From positions 1-64,000 of the forward strand of contig CAMHUI010000001.1 of the NCBI GenBank assembly GCA_946188345.1: DNA of 64,000 nucleotides, written 5' to 3'. The position numbers and the translations under genes were made by a program. This document shows, one piece after another, positions 49,394-58,190 of the stretch. The stretch is from an uncultured Prevotellaceae bacterium. Lineage in GTDB: Bacteria > Bacteroidota > Bacteroidia > Bacteroidales > Bacteroidaceae. The notes beneath the pieces were generated by a model, which was not told the origin of the DNA, searched no databases, and was given only the letters and a program-made list of their open reading frames with translations. The stretch's first letter is position 1. Each line of letters starts with the position of its first letter.

Positions 49394-51685
49394 TTACTGG
49401 CCGAGGACGACGTCGTCGAAGGTCAGACCGCTGCGCCACTGCAGGTCAACGTTCAGACCGAGTGAGATCTGCGAAGAACGCAGGTCGGGCACCGTGTTGT
49501 AAGCGCTCTGCAGAGAGTTCTCACCGATGACGAAGTTAGCGGTGGTCACGAAGTCCTGGATGAACACGCGGCGCTCCTTGAGCGTGGTGTAGTCATCCTT
49601 GCAAGGAGGCAGACAGGCCACATCACCTGAAGGCCAGTCAATACCGGCTGCCAGCTCATCTGCTGTAGGAGCGGAAGGATTGGCGGGAGCGAGGGTGCCT
49701 GCGTTAGGATCGAGCTTACCGATGATGTAGAAGATGCCTTCGTTGCGGATGATGTTGTGCTTGCCCCAGAAGTCCTTACCAGAGTTGTTCTGGAACTCGA
49801 GACATACATAGACAGGGCTCTGGCACTTGCCCTTGAGAGCTGCATTCCAGTTATCCCATACGAGGGTGTAGTTGGGCTCAGATGTGCCGCTTGTGGGGAT
49901 AGCATCATTAACAATAGCCTTGTCGTAGATGGCGTTGTTGAAGGTTGAACCGTCAACGGGGAGGAAGTTCCAGCCCACCTTGGTAGCTACGCCACCAACA
50001 AGGATACCCTTCAGGGTGAAGGTGCCATCGGTAACGGTGAGCTGGGCATTGGGCTCGTCAGTAGCATCAAGCGTAGGATTCTTAGCCACCTGAATGGCGT
50101 GGTTGTTGTCGTTGAGTGTAGTTGCGCCATACTTCACGGTGCTCTTCAGCAGGGCAGGACCATAGTTGATGTTATACTGCATAGCCACCGAACGGGTGGT
50201 AGAAACCACGTGAGAATCCTTTACCCAGTTCTTGCTGGTCCATGAATCGTCGGTCACCCAAGGTGTGATGCCCTGAGGATATTCAGCCTCTGTAACTGCT
50301 TGATCGGTCACACGCACGGGAGAGTCACCCCAGTAGCAGAGCTCTGCGGGATAGTACACATTGTAGCAAGAGGTTGTTGATCCGCCAGCATTGAACAGGC
50401 TAACTTGGCCGATGTGGTGGAATTTCACTGAACCGGGAGTGGTCACAAAACCGTTGTCGTCAACAGATGCAGTAGCCTCTGTAATGGCCATCTGTGTGCA
50501 ACCAGCAGGAAGGTTGAACTTCTCGATGGGGTATGACTGAAGAGCGGTCAGACCAGAGGCGCCACCAAGTCCATCAACATCGCCTGTGTAACCAATGGCA
50601 GTAACTACTGTGTTGTAAGGTCTCCATGTCATCGACGGAGCTGTACCAGTCAGGATGGCTTGAATATTGGTCTTAATCTGCGTAGCCAGTGCCTGGGCCT
50701 TGGCCTCCAAAAGAGAGGTAGGAGCCGTCTTGGTACAGTTATCCATGATGACATAGATATCACCCAGCATTCGGGCTACAGCAGGACCGGAACCGGCACG
50801 TACTTCACCGTCGCGGACATTGCAAATCTCAGCCAGCGTATTAGCCAAGATTTCACCGATGGCGCACATAGGCGTTGTTGCGTCAGCAGGAGCCTTTGTA
50901 GCAGGCGTTACGGTGACGCCACTGGTGGGATTGCCAGTTACGGTAACAAACTGGAACCATGACAGCGTGGTCGAGAAGTGCTCAACACCGTCTTCAATGG
51001 TACCATTACCATTGGCATCATACTGCACATCCTCGTTGGTAATCGACGTAGCAAGCACCCAGTTGAGGGCTGCAGAGAGCAGGTCGCCATAGTTGCGGAA
51101 GGTCTGGTTGTAACCGCTGGCGTTGGTCTCCACGATCTGCTTCACTGCGAAGTCGTAGTTAGCCAGGTTGGCGGCATTGGCGTCGGTCACATTAGGCAGG
51201 TAATCGATATTACCCTGAGCGAAACCTTCGGTAGCGCTCTTAGGAGCCTTGCCATAGAAAATCAGAGTGTTGGTCTCTGTAGGCAGAGCCAGCTCCAGAA
51301 TACGATGGCTCTTGTTACCGTCAGTCGTAGCCTGACCAGTGCCGTAGACATTGCCAAGTGTGTAGTGCCTGTTAGCTTCAACAGCAGTGTTGATAACGTG
51401 CTTACCGTCAGCTACCGGCTGATTACGCAGGAAGGTCAGCAGGTGGGCATCGGTAATACCACGGAAGGCATCAGACGTAGTGGCCTGCGTGTTGGCTGAC
51501 GTCATACGCGTGATGGGCGACCTGTTTGTGTTGACGTTCATGACGAAGTTGGTCGTCACCTCGCCCGTCTCGGGGTTGTAGTTGGGATTGTTGACTACTA
51601 CATCCTCTTCGGAAGAGCAGGCTGCGAATCCGGCGAAGACGAGTGCTATCGCACTGAGCTTCGCAAAGCTAAAAAACTTTTTCAT
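49394..51685 (-). CDS. Fimbrillin-family lipoprotein 1, probable major subunit
   Basis: A 763-residue Mfa1/FimA-like subunit and the largest in the row. The lipoprotein signal is MKKFFSFAKLSAIALVFAGF with cysteine after AA. TNFVMNVNTNRSPITRMTSA supplies the N-terminal strand and the arginines where fimbrillins are cut. SDAFRGITDAHLLTFLRNQ is the signature of the first domain; VYYPAELCYWGDSPVRV and YGPALLKSTVKYGATTLNDN lie in the second. It ends LGLNVDLQWRSGLTFDDVVL, the final strand used in donor-strand polymerisation. First position among the fimbrillins, a following hairpin and an anchor gene next in line support the major-subunit call. The middle third (50,400-51,300) is somewhat more A/T-rich than its neighbours. 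Confidence 0.88.
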   Translation of the reverse strand: MKKFFSFAKLSAIALVFAGFAACSSEEDVVVNNPNYNPETGEVTTNFVMNVNTNRSPITRMTSANTQATTSDAFRGITDAHLLTFLRNQPVADGKHVINTAVEANRHYTLGNVYGTGQATTDGNKSHRILELALPTETNTLIFYGKAPKSATEGFAQGNIDYLPNVTDANAANLANYDFAVKQIVETNASGYNQTFRNYGDLLSAALNWVLATSITNEDVQYDANGNGTIEDGVEHFSTTLSWFQFVTVTGNPTSGVTVTPATKAPADATTPMCAIGEILANTLAEICNVRDGEVRAGSGPAVARMLGDIYVIMDNCTKTAPTSLLEAKAQALATQIKTNIQAILTGTAPSMTWRPYNTVVTAIGYTGDVDGLGGASGLTALQSYPIEKFNLPAGCTQMAITEATASVDDNGFVTTPGSVKFHHIGQVSLFNAGGSTTSCYNVYYPAELCYWGDSPVRVTDQAVTEAEYPQGITPWVTDDSWTSKNWVKDSHVVSTTRSVAMQYNINYGPALLKSTVKYGATTLNDNNHAIQVAKNPTLDATDEPNAQLTVTDGTFTLKGILVGGVATKVGWNFLPVDGSTFNNAIYDKAIVNDAIPTSGTSEPNYTLVWDNWNAALKGKCQSPVYVCLEFQNNSGKDFWGKHNIIRNEGIFYIIGKLDPNAGTLAPANPSAPTADELAAGIDWPSGDVACLPPCKDDYTTLKERRVFIQDFVTTANFVIGENSLQSAYNTVPDLRSSQISLGLNVDLQWRSGLTFDDVVLGQ

Positions 51686-51805
51686 ACTTTTTTAAAAAAA
51701 ACATTTTTATGATTAATACTATATTTATTTTTTTCCCTTTAAGGGGTGTTATCTGGTAAATGTGGAATGTATAGTTTTCTTTGTTTCTGCGCTACGATTC
51801 CCGTT

Positions 51806-53512
51806 TCATTCCGACGTCTCGCCTGTGAGCCGGCGGTTGAAGTCGATGGCGTCCTGCCGTTTGCGCTGGCTGTCGAGGTAGTAGAGATACTCTCGCAGGT
51901 TGCTTCGGGCGGCTTCGTTGCCGTTGTCGGCTCCATACTGCCATGCCTTCATGGCTTCTTCGTAGCGTTTCAGGCGGAAGAGAGTCGTTCCGAGCGTATT
52001 GGCTGCGCGTGGGTCGTCCTTCACGCCTTCCAGCTTGGCCAGGGCTTCTTCGTAGCGTCCGGCGTTGAGCAGTTCGCTGGCCTCGTTGATGGCCTTGGCG
52101 CGGGTGTCGGGTACATAGTCATAGTATATGCGGAGGTATCCGGAGTTACGCTGGTCGGTGAGGATGTTATCGCGCATGAAGGGCCAGGTGGCGTGCCTTC
52201 TGAGTCGCTGCTCGCGGCGGTTGGGGTCGGGCTCGTTGTCGATGATGTCGAGTGCTTCGCGCAGCTGAGCTTCGGTGGGCTCGGCGATCTTGCTGTTCAC
52301 GGCAATCTTCCGGCGGAAGTCCTCATCGGTCAGCAGGTCGTTGACCTGGTCGCGGAACTCGGTCCATGCCTCGCCGCCGGCATTGAGCTCGTAGAGGCTG
52401 TCGGGTGTGGCGACGCGCTCCTGGACGTAGCGCTTGAGGGCCTGGGCACGGCCGTCTGACAGGTCTTGGTTGTGGGCGATGCGACCTTCGATAGAGGCCA
52501 GACCGACTATCTGGATGCGGCTCACGCTGGAGGTCGTGTCGGCCATGATGTCGCGGGTGATGTCTACTATGCGGTCGAGGATGGGCCCGTTGTCGCGGAA
52601 GTCGTAGAGCAGCGTGGTCTTGTCGAGCGGGAAGTGTACATAGAGCATACCCTTCTCCTTGCGCAGGATGCGGGTGTTGTCGTAGGGCTTGTATTCCGAC
52701 TCAAGCACGAGCACAGGGTTGTCCTTGCGCCAGTTGTCGGCGGCACCCTGGAAGTCTTCCACGAAGGGCACGGTCAGCTGCGGCACGTATTCCTCGGGCA
52801 CGGTCTTGAGCTGTATGGGCGCCGGAGGGGTGACGATGACGGGTGCCTTCTTCTCCAGCGTGTCGCGGCCCACGATGTTATAGGCCAGCTGGAGGGAGAG
52901 CTTGGGCATGACGAAGAATTTTGTCTCCTTGCCGCGCTCGGCTCCGCAGTGGCCGCAGTCGTAGCGGGTGTAACGGGTGATGCCGAAGTCGGGTCCTGCC
53001 TCTGCTTCCATGCGGAGGTGACGGCCTACCCAGCTGCTGCGGTCGGCAAGCCACCAGGAGCGGCCATAGCTGACACCGAGGGCGAAGAGGTCGCCCTGAC
53101 GGCGCTCGTCGCGCACGCTGCGCCACATGCCGAAGGGGAACTTCACCGCTGCCACATTATAGTGGCTGTAGATGCCGGTCACCCCGATGAAGCCCTTGTG
53201 ATAGACCGTATCGTTGAGATAGATATGCATCTGCGGTGCAATCATCAGGTGGCGGTACTTGCGGTTCTTGTTGTCGTCAGTAGGCCAGGGACGGTAGCCG
53301 ACGTTCACCCCATAGGTCACGCGGCTGTCGGCGGGGTTATACTCGAAGCCGATGTTCGGTGTGAGGGTGGCATCGTAGAGCAGGTTGTTCTTGATGACGA
53401 AGTCCTGAGCAGAGGCTCCGGCAACGCCAACAGTCCATAAAAGTAACAGACTGAACACTTTACGTGCCATCCAAGTTCCATATTTGATTTTTCCGTTCAT
53501 AATTTCTTTCAT
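51806..53512 (-). CDS. DUF3575/OmpA/TPR outer-membrane protein at the head of the fimbrial operon
   Basis: About 568 residues. The frame opens with GTG at 53536; the first ATG gives MKEIMNGKIKYG, and a still later ATG gives MARKVFSLLLLWTVGVAGAS, the signal peptide proper. Residues about 35-225 look like the DUF3575 barrel (NNLLYDATLTPNIGFEYN, YGVNVGYRPW). Residues about 280-430 form an OmpA-like domain (VHFPLDKTTLLYDFRDNG, IQIVGLASIEGR, LSDGRAQALKRYV), which should bind peptidoglycan. The last 120 residues form TPR-like helices (NAGRYEEALAKLEG, LKRYEEAMKAWQYGADNGN). Proteins of this type often precede fimbrillin genes in Bacteroides, and a role in fimbrial assembly or anchoring is inferred. 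Confidence 0.85.
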   Translation of the reverse strand: MKEIMNGKIKYGTWMARKVFSLLLLWTVGVAGASAQDFVIKNNLLYDATLTPNIGFEYNPADSRVTYGVNVGYRPWPTDDNKNRKYRHLMIAPQMHIYLNDTVYHKGFIGVTGIYSHYNVAAVKFPFGMWRSVRDERRQGDLFALGVSYGRSWWLADRSSWVGRHLRMEAEAGPDFGITRYTRYDCGHCGAERGKETKFFVMPKLSLQLAYNIVGRDTLEKKAPVIVTPPAPIQLKTVPEEYVPQLTVPFVEDFQGAADNWRKDNPVLVLESEYKPYDNTRILRKEKGMLYVHFPLDKTTLLYDFRDNGPILDRIVDITRDIMADTTSSVSRIQIVGLASIEGRIAHNQDLSDGRAQALKRYVQERVATPDSLYELNAGGEAWTEFRDQVNDLLTDEDFRRKIAVNSKIAEPTEAQLREALDIIDNEPDPNRREQRLRRHATWPFMRDNILTDQRNSGYLRIYYDYVPDTRAKAINEASELLNAGRYEEALAKLEGVKDDPRAANTLGTTLFRLKRYEEAMKAWQYGADNGNEAARSNLREYLYYLDSQRKRQDAIDFNRRLTGETSE

Positions 53513-53580
53513 TTTCCGTTTTGTTTGCGCACACACTTTTCAGTTAGCAATCTATTCCCGCGTACGTGTAAATTTTGGTG

Positions 53581-53588
53581 CAAAGTTA
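53581..53588 (-). promoter_or_regulatory. -7 element for the fimbrial operon
   Basis: On the minus strand TAACTTTG matches TAnnTTTG, 69 bp before the ATG at 53512. No clear TTTG at -33. An eight-G run (53669-53676) lies about 80 bp further upstream. Confidence 0.6.
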
Positions 53589-53966
53589 CTAACTATTAGT
53601 CGAAAATCGCACATTTTTGTATCGGGAAGGCCGATATTTAATACCTTTTAACAAGAATTAAGAGTTGCGGGGGGGGTAAAAACACCCTTAAGGGCTTTCA
53701 AGCGCTCCCCAAAGGGGAGAGTAACGATATATAAACAAAAAAAAGCACAGAAAAGAACAGACCGGAAATGGGTTTTTTATAAATTTCCGTAACCTATTGA
53801 AAACCAATTCTATCCATAAATTCGTCTTTTCTATAGACGAAAGAAGAAGAACATAGCGTCCGCAACCTGCCCTTCGTTCTTCATTTTAGCTTTTCACTTA
53901 GGCCCTCCGTGTCAGTCCGTGCTAACATAAAGAAAACGTGTGTTCATCAGCTATAGACAAGCAGGA
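53589..53966. other. Non-coding gap upstream of the fimbrial operon
   Basis: No gene is recognised. It contains a run of eight G at 53669-53676, the hairpin-prone CCCTTAAGGG and CTCCCCAAAGGGGAG, then A/T-rich sequence up to the dispersed repeat. Nothing else stands out. Confidence 0.5.
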
Positions 53967-54400
53967 ATTTTGTCATAATTTTTTACCAAAAATTTTTGTC
54001 TAAATTTACCCGCGTTCCAGCGAAAAAGGTCGACTTCCAGAACTTACTTTTTGACGATTTCCGAGGCGAGTCAGGGACTTTTGGTACAAATCGCATGGAC
54101 TTTTGTACCGATTCGTTGCATGATTTCTTAGAAATCGCATGACGATTTCTTACTTTTCGTCATGATTTTTGTATGAAAAGTCCGAACGAAAGCCAACCTT
54201 TCGCTGTCCGAAAAGTCGGCTCCGTTGGTCGGTTTGTCGGTGGTTATCAAGGCCCAAAATGCTATCTGTCTCGCAGTCAACGGGTTGCGGAAAACGGCTC
54301 AAAACTGCGTTATTTGCGACCGAGGGAAAATAATTTCAGAAAACGGGCCTTCTCAGTGCGGAATTTCGGAACTTTTGTAAAGAAAATTCAAATTACTATC
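53967..54400. repeat. Dispersed non-coding element, copy 2
   Basis: This aligns with 15024-15458 in the same orientation. The outer stem of copy 1 is kept with changes: left arm GGACTTTTGGTACAAA (54075-54090), right arm TTTGTATGAAAAGTCC (54168-54183). The A-T pair near the base of the stem in copy 1 is a G-C pair here, a compensatory change. The ATGACGA/TCGTCAT hairpin and the CTTTCG/CGAAAG hairpin are also kept. An open frame over 54173-54451 is not supported by any protein feature. The 225-bp palindrome beside copy 1 is absent here. Confidence 0.8.
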
Positions 54401-54513
54401 GGTGCTTCGATATTGTTTTACACGGACGGACACAGAGGCTTTGCTCCTTAAACAATGACACAGACAAACAGACAGGAGGTTGGCGTGCGCATTATAAAAA
54501 ATTGCGCGCGAAA

Positions 54514-54545
54514 TTTGGTCAGGTGGAATTATATTCGTACTTTTG
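54514..54545 (+). promoter_or_regulatory. Promoter of the polysaccharide cluster
   Basis: TTTG (54514-54517), 20 bp of spacer, and TACTTTTG (54538-54545) match the Bacteroidetes promoter fully. The ATG used for the first gene lies 23 bp downstream. Confidence 0.72.
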
Positions 54546-54568
54546 CAGTGCGCCCCCAATGATTGGAC

Positions 54569-55387
54569 ATGCTGTCAGACGAAAAGCAGCGCCATCTGCG
54601 CCAACAATTCAACCCCGACGGTTCGCAACTGAGAGAAGCCCAGCTGCGAATTGTTGATATGCTGTTGTTCCTCGACGGCATCTGCCGGCGGCATGGGCTG
54701 CGCTACTGGCTTGACTCTGGCACGCTGCTGGGAGCGATGCGCCACGGGGGCTTCATCCCATGGGACGACGACGGCGACGTCTGCATGCCGCGAGAGGACA
54801 TGCTGCGCCTGCGCGACATCCTGCTCCATGAGGAACACCACGAACACTACGTGTTGCAGTGCCGCGCGACAGACCCGGGACATACCAACCCCTGGGTGGT
54901 GCTGCGCGACAAGCGGAGCTTCTACTGGCACACCGACGGCCTGCTCTCGGAACACGACAAGCGCTACCGGGGGCTGCAGGTGGACATCGTGCCCATGGAG
55001 CAACGGGTGTGGGAGCCGCTGCGACAGCTGTCCGTACGCACGAACCGCTGGTTGCTGCTGAACCCCAGCCAGCAACGGCGCGGATTCCGGTGGCTGAAGG
55101 GCTGCAGAAATGCCGCCTACTGGCTGCAGAACAGCGTGGTCTGTCCGGCGCTGCGGGCACTGGGACGCCACTTCGGCAGCGACGACTGGGTGGAGGGCTA
55201 TGGCGTCTCGTTCCACCACTACCAGAAGGCTACCGACATCTTCCCCCTGACCACAGTTGCGTTTGAAGGCCATCAGCTGAGTGCCCCGGCACGGCCGGAA
55301 GCCTATCTGACGGCACACTTCGGCCACTGGGAGGAACTGCCCGGGGAAGACAGCTGCAGGGCTCACAACGTGGAAATCATCATCTGA
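54569..55387 (+). CDS. LicD family phosphotransferase
   Basis: A 272-residue LicD protein, a family that transfers phosphocholine or related phospho-groups to surface glycans. The signature is clear: LRYWLDSGTLLGAMRHGGFI followed by PWDDDGDVCMPRED, with the Asp-rich metal site. The C-terminal RAHNVE fits the usual end. A TTG two codons upstream is in frame, but the ATG giving MLSDEKQRH is preferred. It is the first gene of the plus-strand glycan cluster and starts right after a complete promoter. No licABC choline genes are in the window, so the group transferred is uncertain. Confidence 0.88.
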   Translation: MLSDEKQRHLRQQFNPDGSQLREAQLRIVDMLLFLDGICRRHGLRYWLDSGTLLGAMRHGGFIPWDDDGDVCMPREDMLRLRDILLHEEHHEHYVLQCRATDPGHTNPWVVLRDKRSFYWHTDGLLSEHDKRYRGLQVDIVPMEQRVWEPLRQLSVRTNRWLLLNPSQQRRGFRWLKGCRNAAYWLQNSVVCPALRALGRHFGSDDWVEGYGVSFHHYQKATDIFPLTTVAFEGHQLSAPARPEAYLTAHFGHWEELPGEDSCRAHNVEIII

Positions 55388-55412
55388 AACCCCAACAAGA
55401 CCAAAACGAAAC

Positions 55413-56762
55413 ATGAAGATAAGGTTCAGTCCTCTTGCCTCGATGTCGGAACGCACCCAAGGCGTGGTGCGCAACATCGGCATGTCGGTGGTGGCGCGGG
55501 TGGTGAGCATCCTGAGCACCCTGCTCATCGTGCCCCTGACCATCGACTACGTGAACCCCACGTACTACGGCATCTGGATGACGTTCTCGTCGATCATTGC
55601 CTGGATAGGGTTCTTCAACTTCGGCCTCTCTAACGGCTTCCGCAACAAGTTTGCCGAGGCCCGTGCGCAGGGCGACGACCTGCTGGCGCGGGAGTACCTG
55701 AGCACCACCTACTTTGCCCTGAGCGTCGTCGTGCTGGGGCTCTACGTGGTGGCCTGCCTGCTGAACGTATTCGTAGACTGGGCGGCCTTCCTCCACCTCG
55801 ACGCCTCCTACGGCGAGGAACTGGGCAAGGTGTTCTTCATCCTGAGCACCTTCGTCTGTCTGAACCTCGTGGTGAACATCTTCTCGACACTGCTCATCGC
55901 CGACCAGCTGCCAGGCATCGCTGCCATCATCATGGGCATGGGCCAGCTGGCATCGCTCATCGCCATCTGGCTGCTGACGAAGTTCACCGAAGGGAGTCTG
56001 ACCAACCTCGCCCTCTACCTGGCCGGCACACCCGTGGCCGTGATGCTGGTGGCACAGCTGGTGGCCTTCCGCCACAGCCGCTACCGACGCTTCGCACCTG
56101 GCTGGCGATACGTCAAGCCAAGGCTCATCAGAAACATCATCGTCATCGGACTGAAGTTCTTCGCCATCAACATCTGCCTCATCCTGGTGTTCCACATGAC
56201 CGACCTCGTCATCACCCGCGAGGTGGGACCCGAGAGCACCGCACAGTTCAACATCGCCAAACGATACTTCAACATCATCCTCATGGCCATGACCATCATC
56301 ATCACGCCCTTCTGGTCGAGCTTCACCGAGGCCTACGTGAAGCAGGACATCGCCTGGATGAAGAACAGCCTTCGGCGGCTGGAGCAGCTCTGGATGCTGA
56401 GCCTCGCCATAGGAGCGCTGATGCTGCTGCTCTCAGGCTGGTTTTATGACATCTGGATAGGCGACAAGCTGGAGGTGCCCTTCGTGCTGTCGCTCTCGAC
56501 GCTGGCCTTCATCGAGAGCCAGACGCTCGGGAATATCTACATGCACCTCGTCAACGGCATCGGCACCATCCGGCTGCAGACCATCCTATACATCATCATC
56601 GCCCTCGTGGCATGGCCCTGCATGGTGTACGGCGGACGACAGTGGGGCATCTGCGGCATCCTGCTGCTGCCCACCGCGGCCTACCTGATACAGGCCGTCG
56701 CGGCAAAGGTGCAACTGGGAAAACTGCTCAACGGAACCGCCACGGGCATCTGGAAACAATAA
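55413..56762 (+). CDS. wzx: Wzx-type polysaccharide flippase
   Basis: A 449-residue integral membrane protein with about twelve to fourteen hydrophobic segments, in the MATE/PST-like exporter superfamily. The opening VVRNIGMSVVARVVSILSTL and VPLTIDYVNPTYYGIWMTFS is typical of O-antigen flippases. It would move lipid-linked repeat units to the periplasmic face. It begins 25 bp after licD and is followed by a Wzy-like polymerase, the expected partner in Wzx/Wzy assembly. Confidence 0.88.
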   Translation: MKIRFSPLASMSERTQGVVRNIGMSVVARVVSILSTLLIVPLTIDYVNPTYYGIWMTFSSIIAWIGFFNFGLSNGFRNKFAEARAQGDDLLAREYLSTTYFALSVVVLGLYVVACLLNVFVDWAAFLHLDASYGEELGKVFFILSTFVCLNLVVNIFSTLLIADQLPGIAAIIMGMGQLASLIAIWLLTKFTEGSLTNLALYLAGTPVAVMLVAQLVAFRHSRYRRFAPGWRYVKPRLIRNIIVIGLKFFAINICLILVFHMTDLVITREVGPESTAQFNIAKRYFNIILMAMTIIITPFWSSFTEAYVKQDIAWMKNSLRRLEQLWMLSLAIGALMLLLSGWFYDIWIGDKLEVPFVLSLSTLAFIESQTLGNIYMHLVNGIGTIRLQTILYIIIALVAWPCMVYGGRQWGICGILLLPTAAYLIQAVAAKVQLGKLLNGTATGIWKQ

Positions 56763-56813
56763 GACACATCTCCCACCCAACGAGGGAGTAAGAAAAAAAA
56801 GTAAAGACCATAT

Positions 56814-58190
56814 ATGCAGAGTACCTTAGGTATAGGACTTATAGGCTTGACGTTGCTGCTCACCGCCATCGCACTATACATCTCCGGCCACAAACGCTGG
56901 AGCCTGCTGATGTATGTGTCCTTCCTCTCCGACGGATTCGAGGTGCTAACCGACTCCGTCATCGGTATGAAGAATATCGACATGGCCTTCATCTATACCA
57001 TCGTCATCCTGCCCTTCTCACTGCTCTACGAGAAGAACCACCAAAAGACAGAAGACCGCACACTGACAATACTCGTACTGACCATGCTGGGATTCCTGAT
57101 ATGCTCAGCCCTGTTCTCGTTCCAATACTACAAGTTCACCCCCGTGCAGATTCTGCAGGGCGGACGCTATCTGCTGCTCTTCATGGGCTACTTCTTCGTG
57201 GTGAAGACCAAGCGCGAAGACGTACTCTGGGTCGTCGACAAGATATGGAAAGTCACCGTCATCGTGTCGGTGCTCTACATCCTCGAGGTATTCTTCGACT
57301 GGAGTCTGCTGTCCTACGGCATGGAGGTGCGGAAAGAAGCCACCACAGGCCTGAGCCGCTACTACAACTCGCCCTTCTACCTGCCACTGTGCATCTACTT
57401 AGGCATCTTCACCCCACGCATCCTCAAGACACGCTTCCGCATGCCGGGACTCATCATCCTCATCATCGCACAGATTGCCACCCTGGGACGCGTGGAGATT
57501 GCCGCCACCTTCCTCATGGTGCTCCTCGGCATCATGCTCAAAGGCAACCGCACACAAGTGGTCAGGATACTCTTCGTGCTGACCATCCTATACCTGCCGA
57601 TGTCGGAAATCATCCAAAACCGCTTCACCGGCACCAACAACTCGGAACTCGACGTAAAAGCCGTCTTCGACGGTAGCTACAAAGACCTGACTCAGCGTAA
57701 CATCAGCAACAACGGCACCCTGACCTACCGCTTCGCGTGGGTCTACGAACGCCGCACATACCTCGACACACGACCACTGCCGGAGAAAATCTTCGGACTG
57801 GGACTCATCAGCGACAGCCAGTTCTACGAGGTGCTCAGCCGATACCACTTCCACCTCGGACTGCGCGACCCCAACACCGGCATGCCCCTGCAGATGAAGA
57901 CACCCGACATCTCCTACGGCAACATGCTCACCATGCTGGGCTACGGCGGCGGAACACTGCTCATGGTGCTGTGGCTCTATCTGGCCGTGCAGGGATTCAG
58001 ACACCGACGGGACAAGCCCTTCGACGTGCTGCTCTTCCTGCTCATCACCGGATACATCATCCGCTCATTCTCCGGCATCGTCGTCTCCGACCCGGGAAAC
58101 CTCATCGTGCCGTTCATGATCTATTCCTGCTACGAGCTGGCAGACAAAAAGAAAAAAGAGGAAAACGCCCATGAAGATAGTGCATATTGA
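56814..58190 (+). CDS. wzy: Wzy-type O-antigen/capsule polymerase
   Basis: A 458-residue protein with about ten to twelve membrane segments and a large periplasmic loop (about residues 270-370, from NRFTGTNNSELDVKAVFDGS to the NMLTMLGYGGG segment). This is the usual topology of Wzy polymerases and O-antigen ligases. GRVEIAATFLMVLLGIMLKG also fits. The short 50-bp gap after wzx contains a small hairpin. The C-terminus overlaps the next gene by 20 bp. Polymerase rather than ligase is inferred from the neighbouring flippase. Confidence 0.8.
   Translation: MQSTLGIGLIGLTLLLTAIALYISGHKRWSLLMYVSFLSDGFEVLTDSVIGMKNIDMAFIYTIVILPFSLLYEKNHQKTEDRTLTILVLTMLGFLICSALFSFQYYKFTPVQILQGGRYLLLFMGYFFVVKTKREDVLWVVDKIWKVTVIVSVLYILEVFFDWSLLSYGMEVRKEATTGLSRYYNSPFYLPLCIYLGIFTPRILKTRFRMPGLIILIIAQIATLGRVEIAATFLMVLLGIMLKGNRTQVVRILFVLTILYLPMSEIIQNRFTGTNNSELDVKAVFDGSYKDLTQRNISNNGTLTYRFAWVYERRTYLDTRPLPEKIFGLGLISDSQFYEVLSRYHFHLGLRDPNTGMPLQMKTPDISYGNMLTMLGYGGGTLLMVLWLYLAVQGFRHRRDKPFDVLLFLLITGYIIRSFSGIVVSDPGNLIVPFMIYSCYELADKKKKEENAHEDSAY

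Noticed and set aside
15024..54400. Integrative element bounded by the two 430-bp repeats
   Set aside because: The copies are too diverged to be recent attachment sites, and no integrase, relaxase or transfer gene lies between them. The repeat pair is reported for its own sake.
54173..54451. Small plus-strand frame inside dispersed repeat copy 2
   Set aside because: The frame is not kept in copy 1 and overlaps the conserved stems, so the sequence is better explained as a non-coding element.
54575..55543. Long minus-strand frame opposite licD
   Set aside because: Antisense to a clear LicD gene with conserved motifs; the reverse frame shows none.
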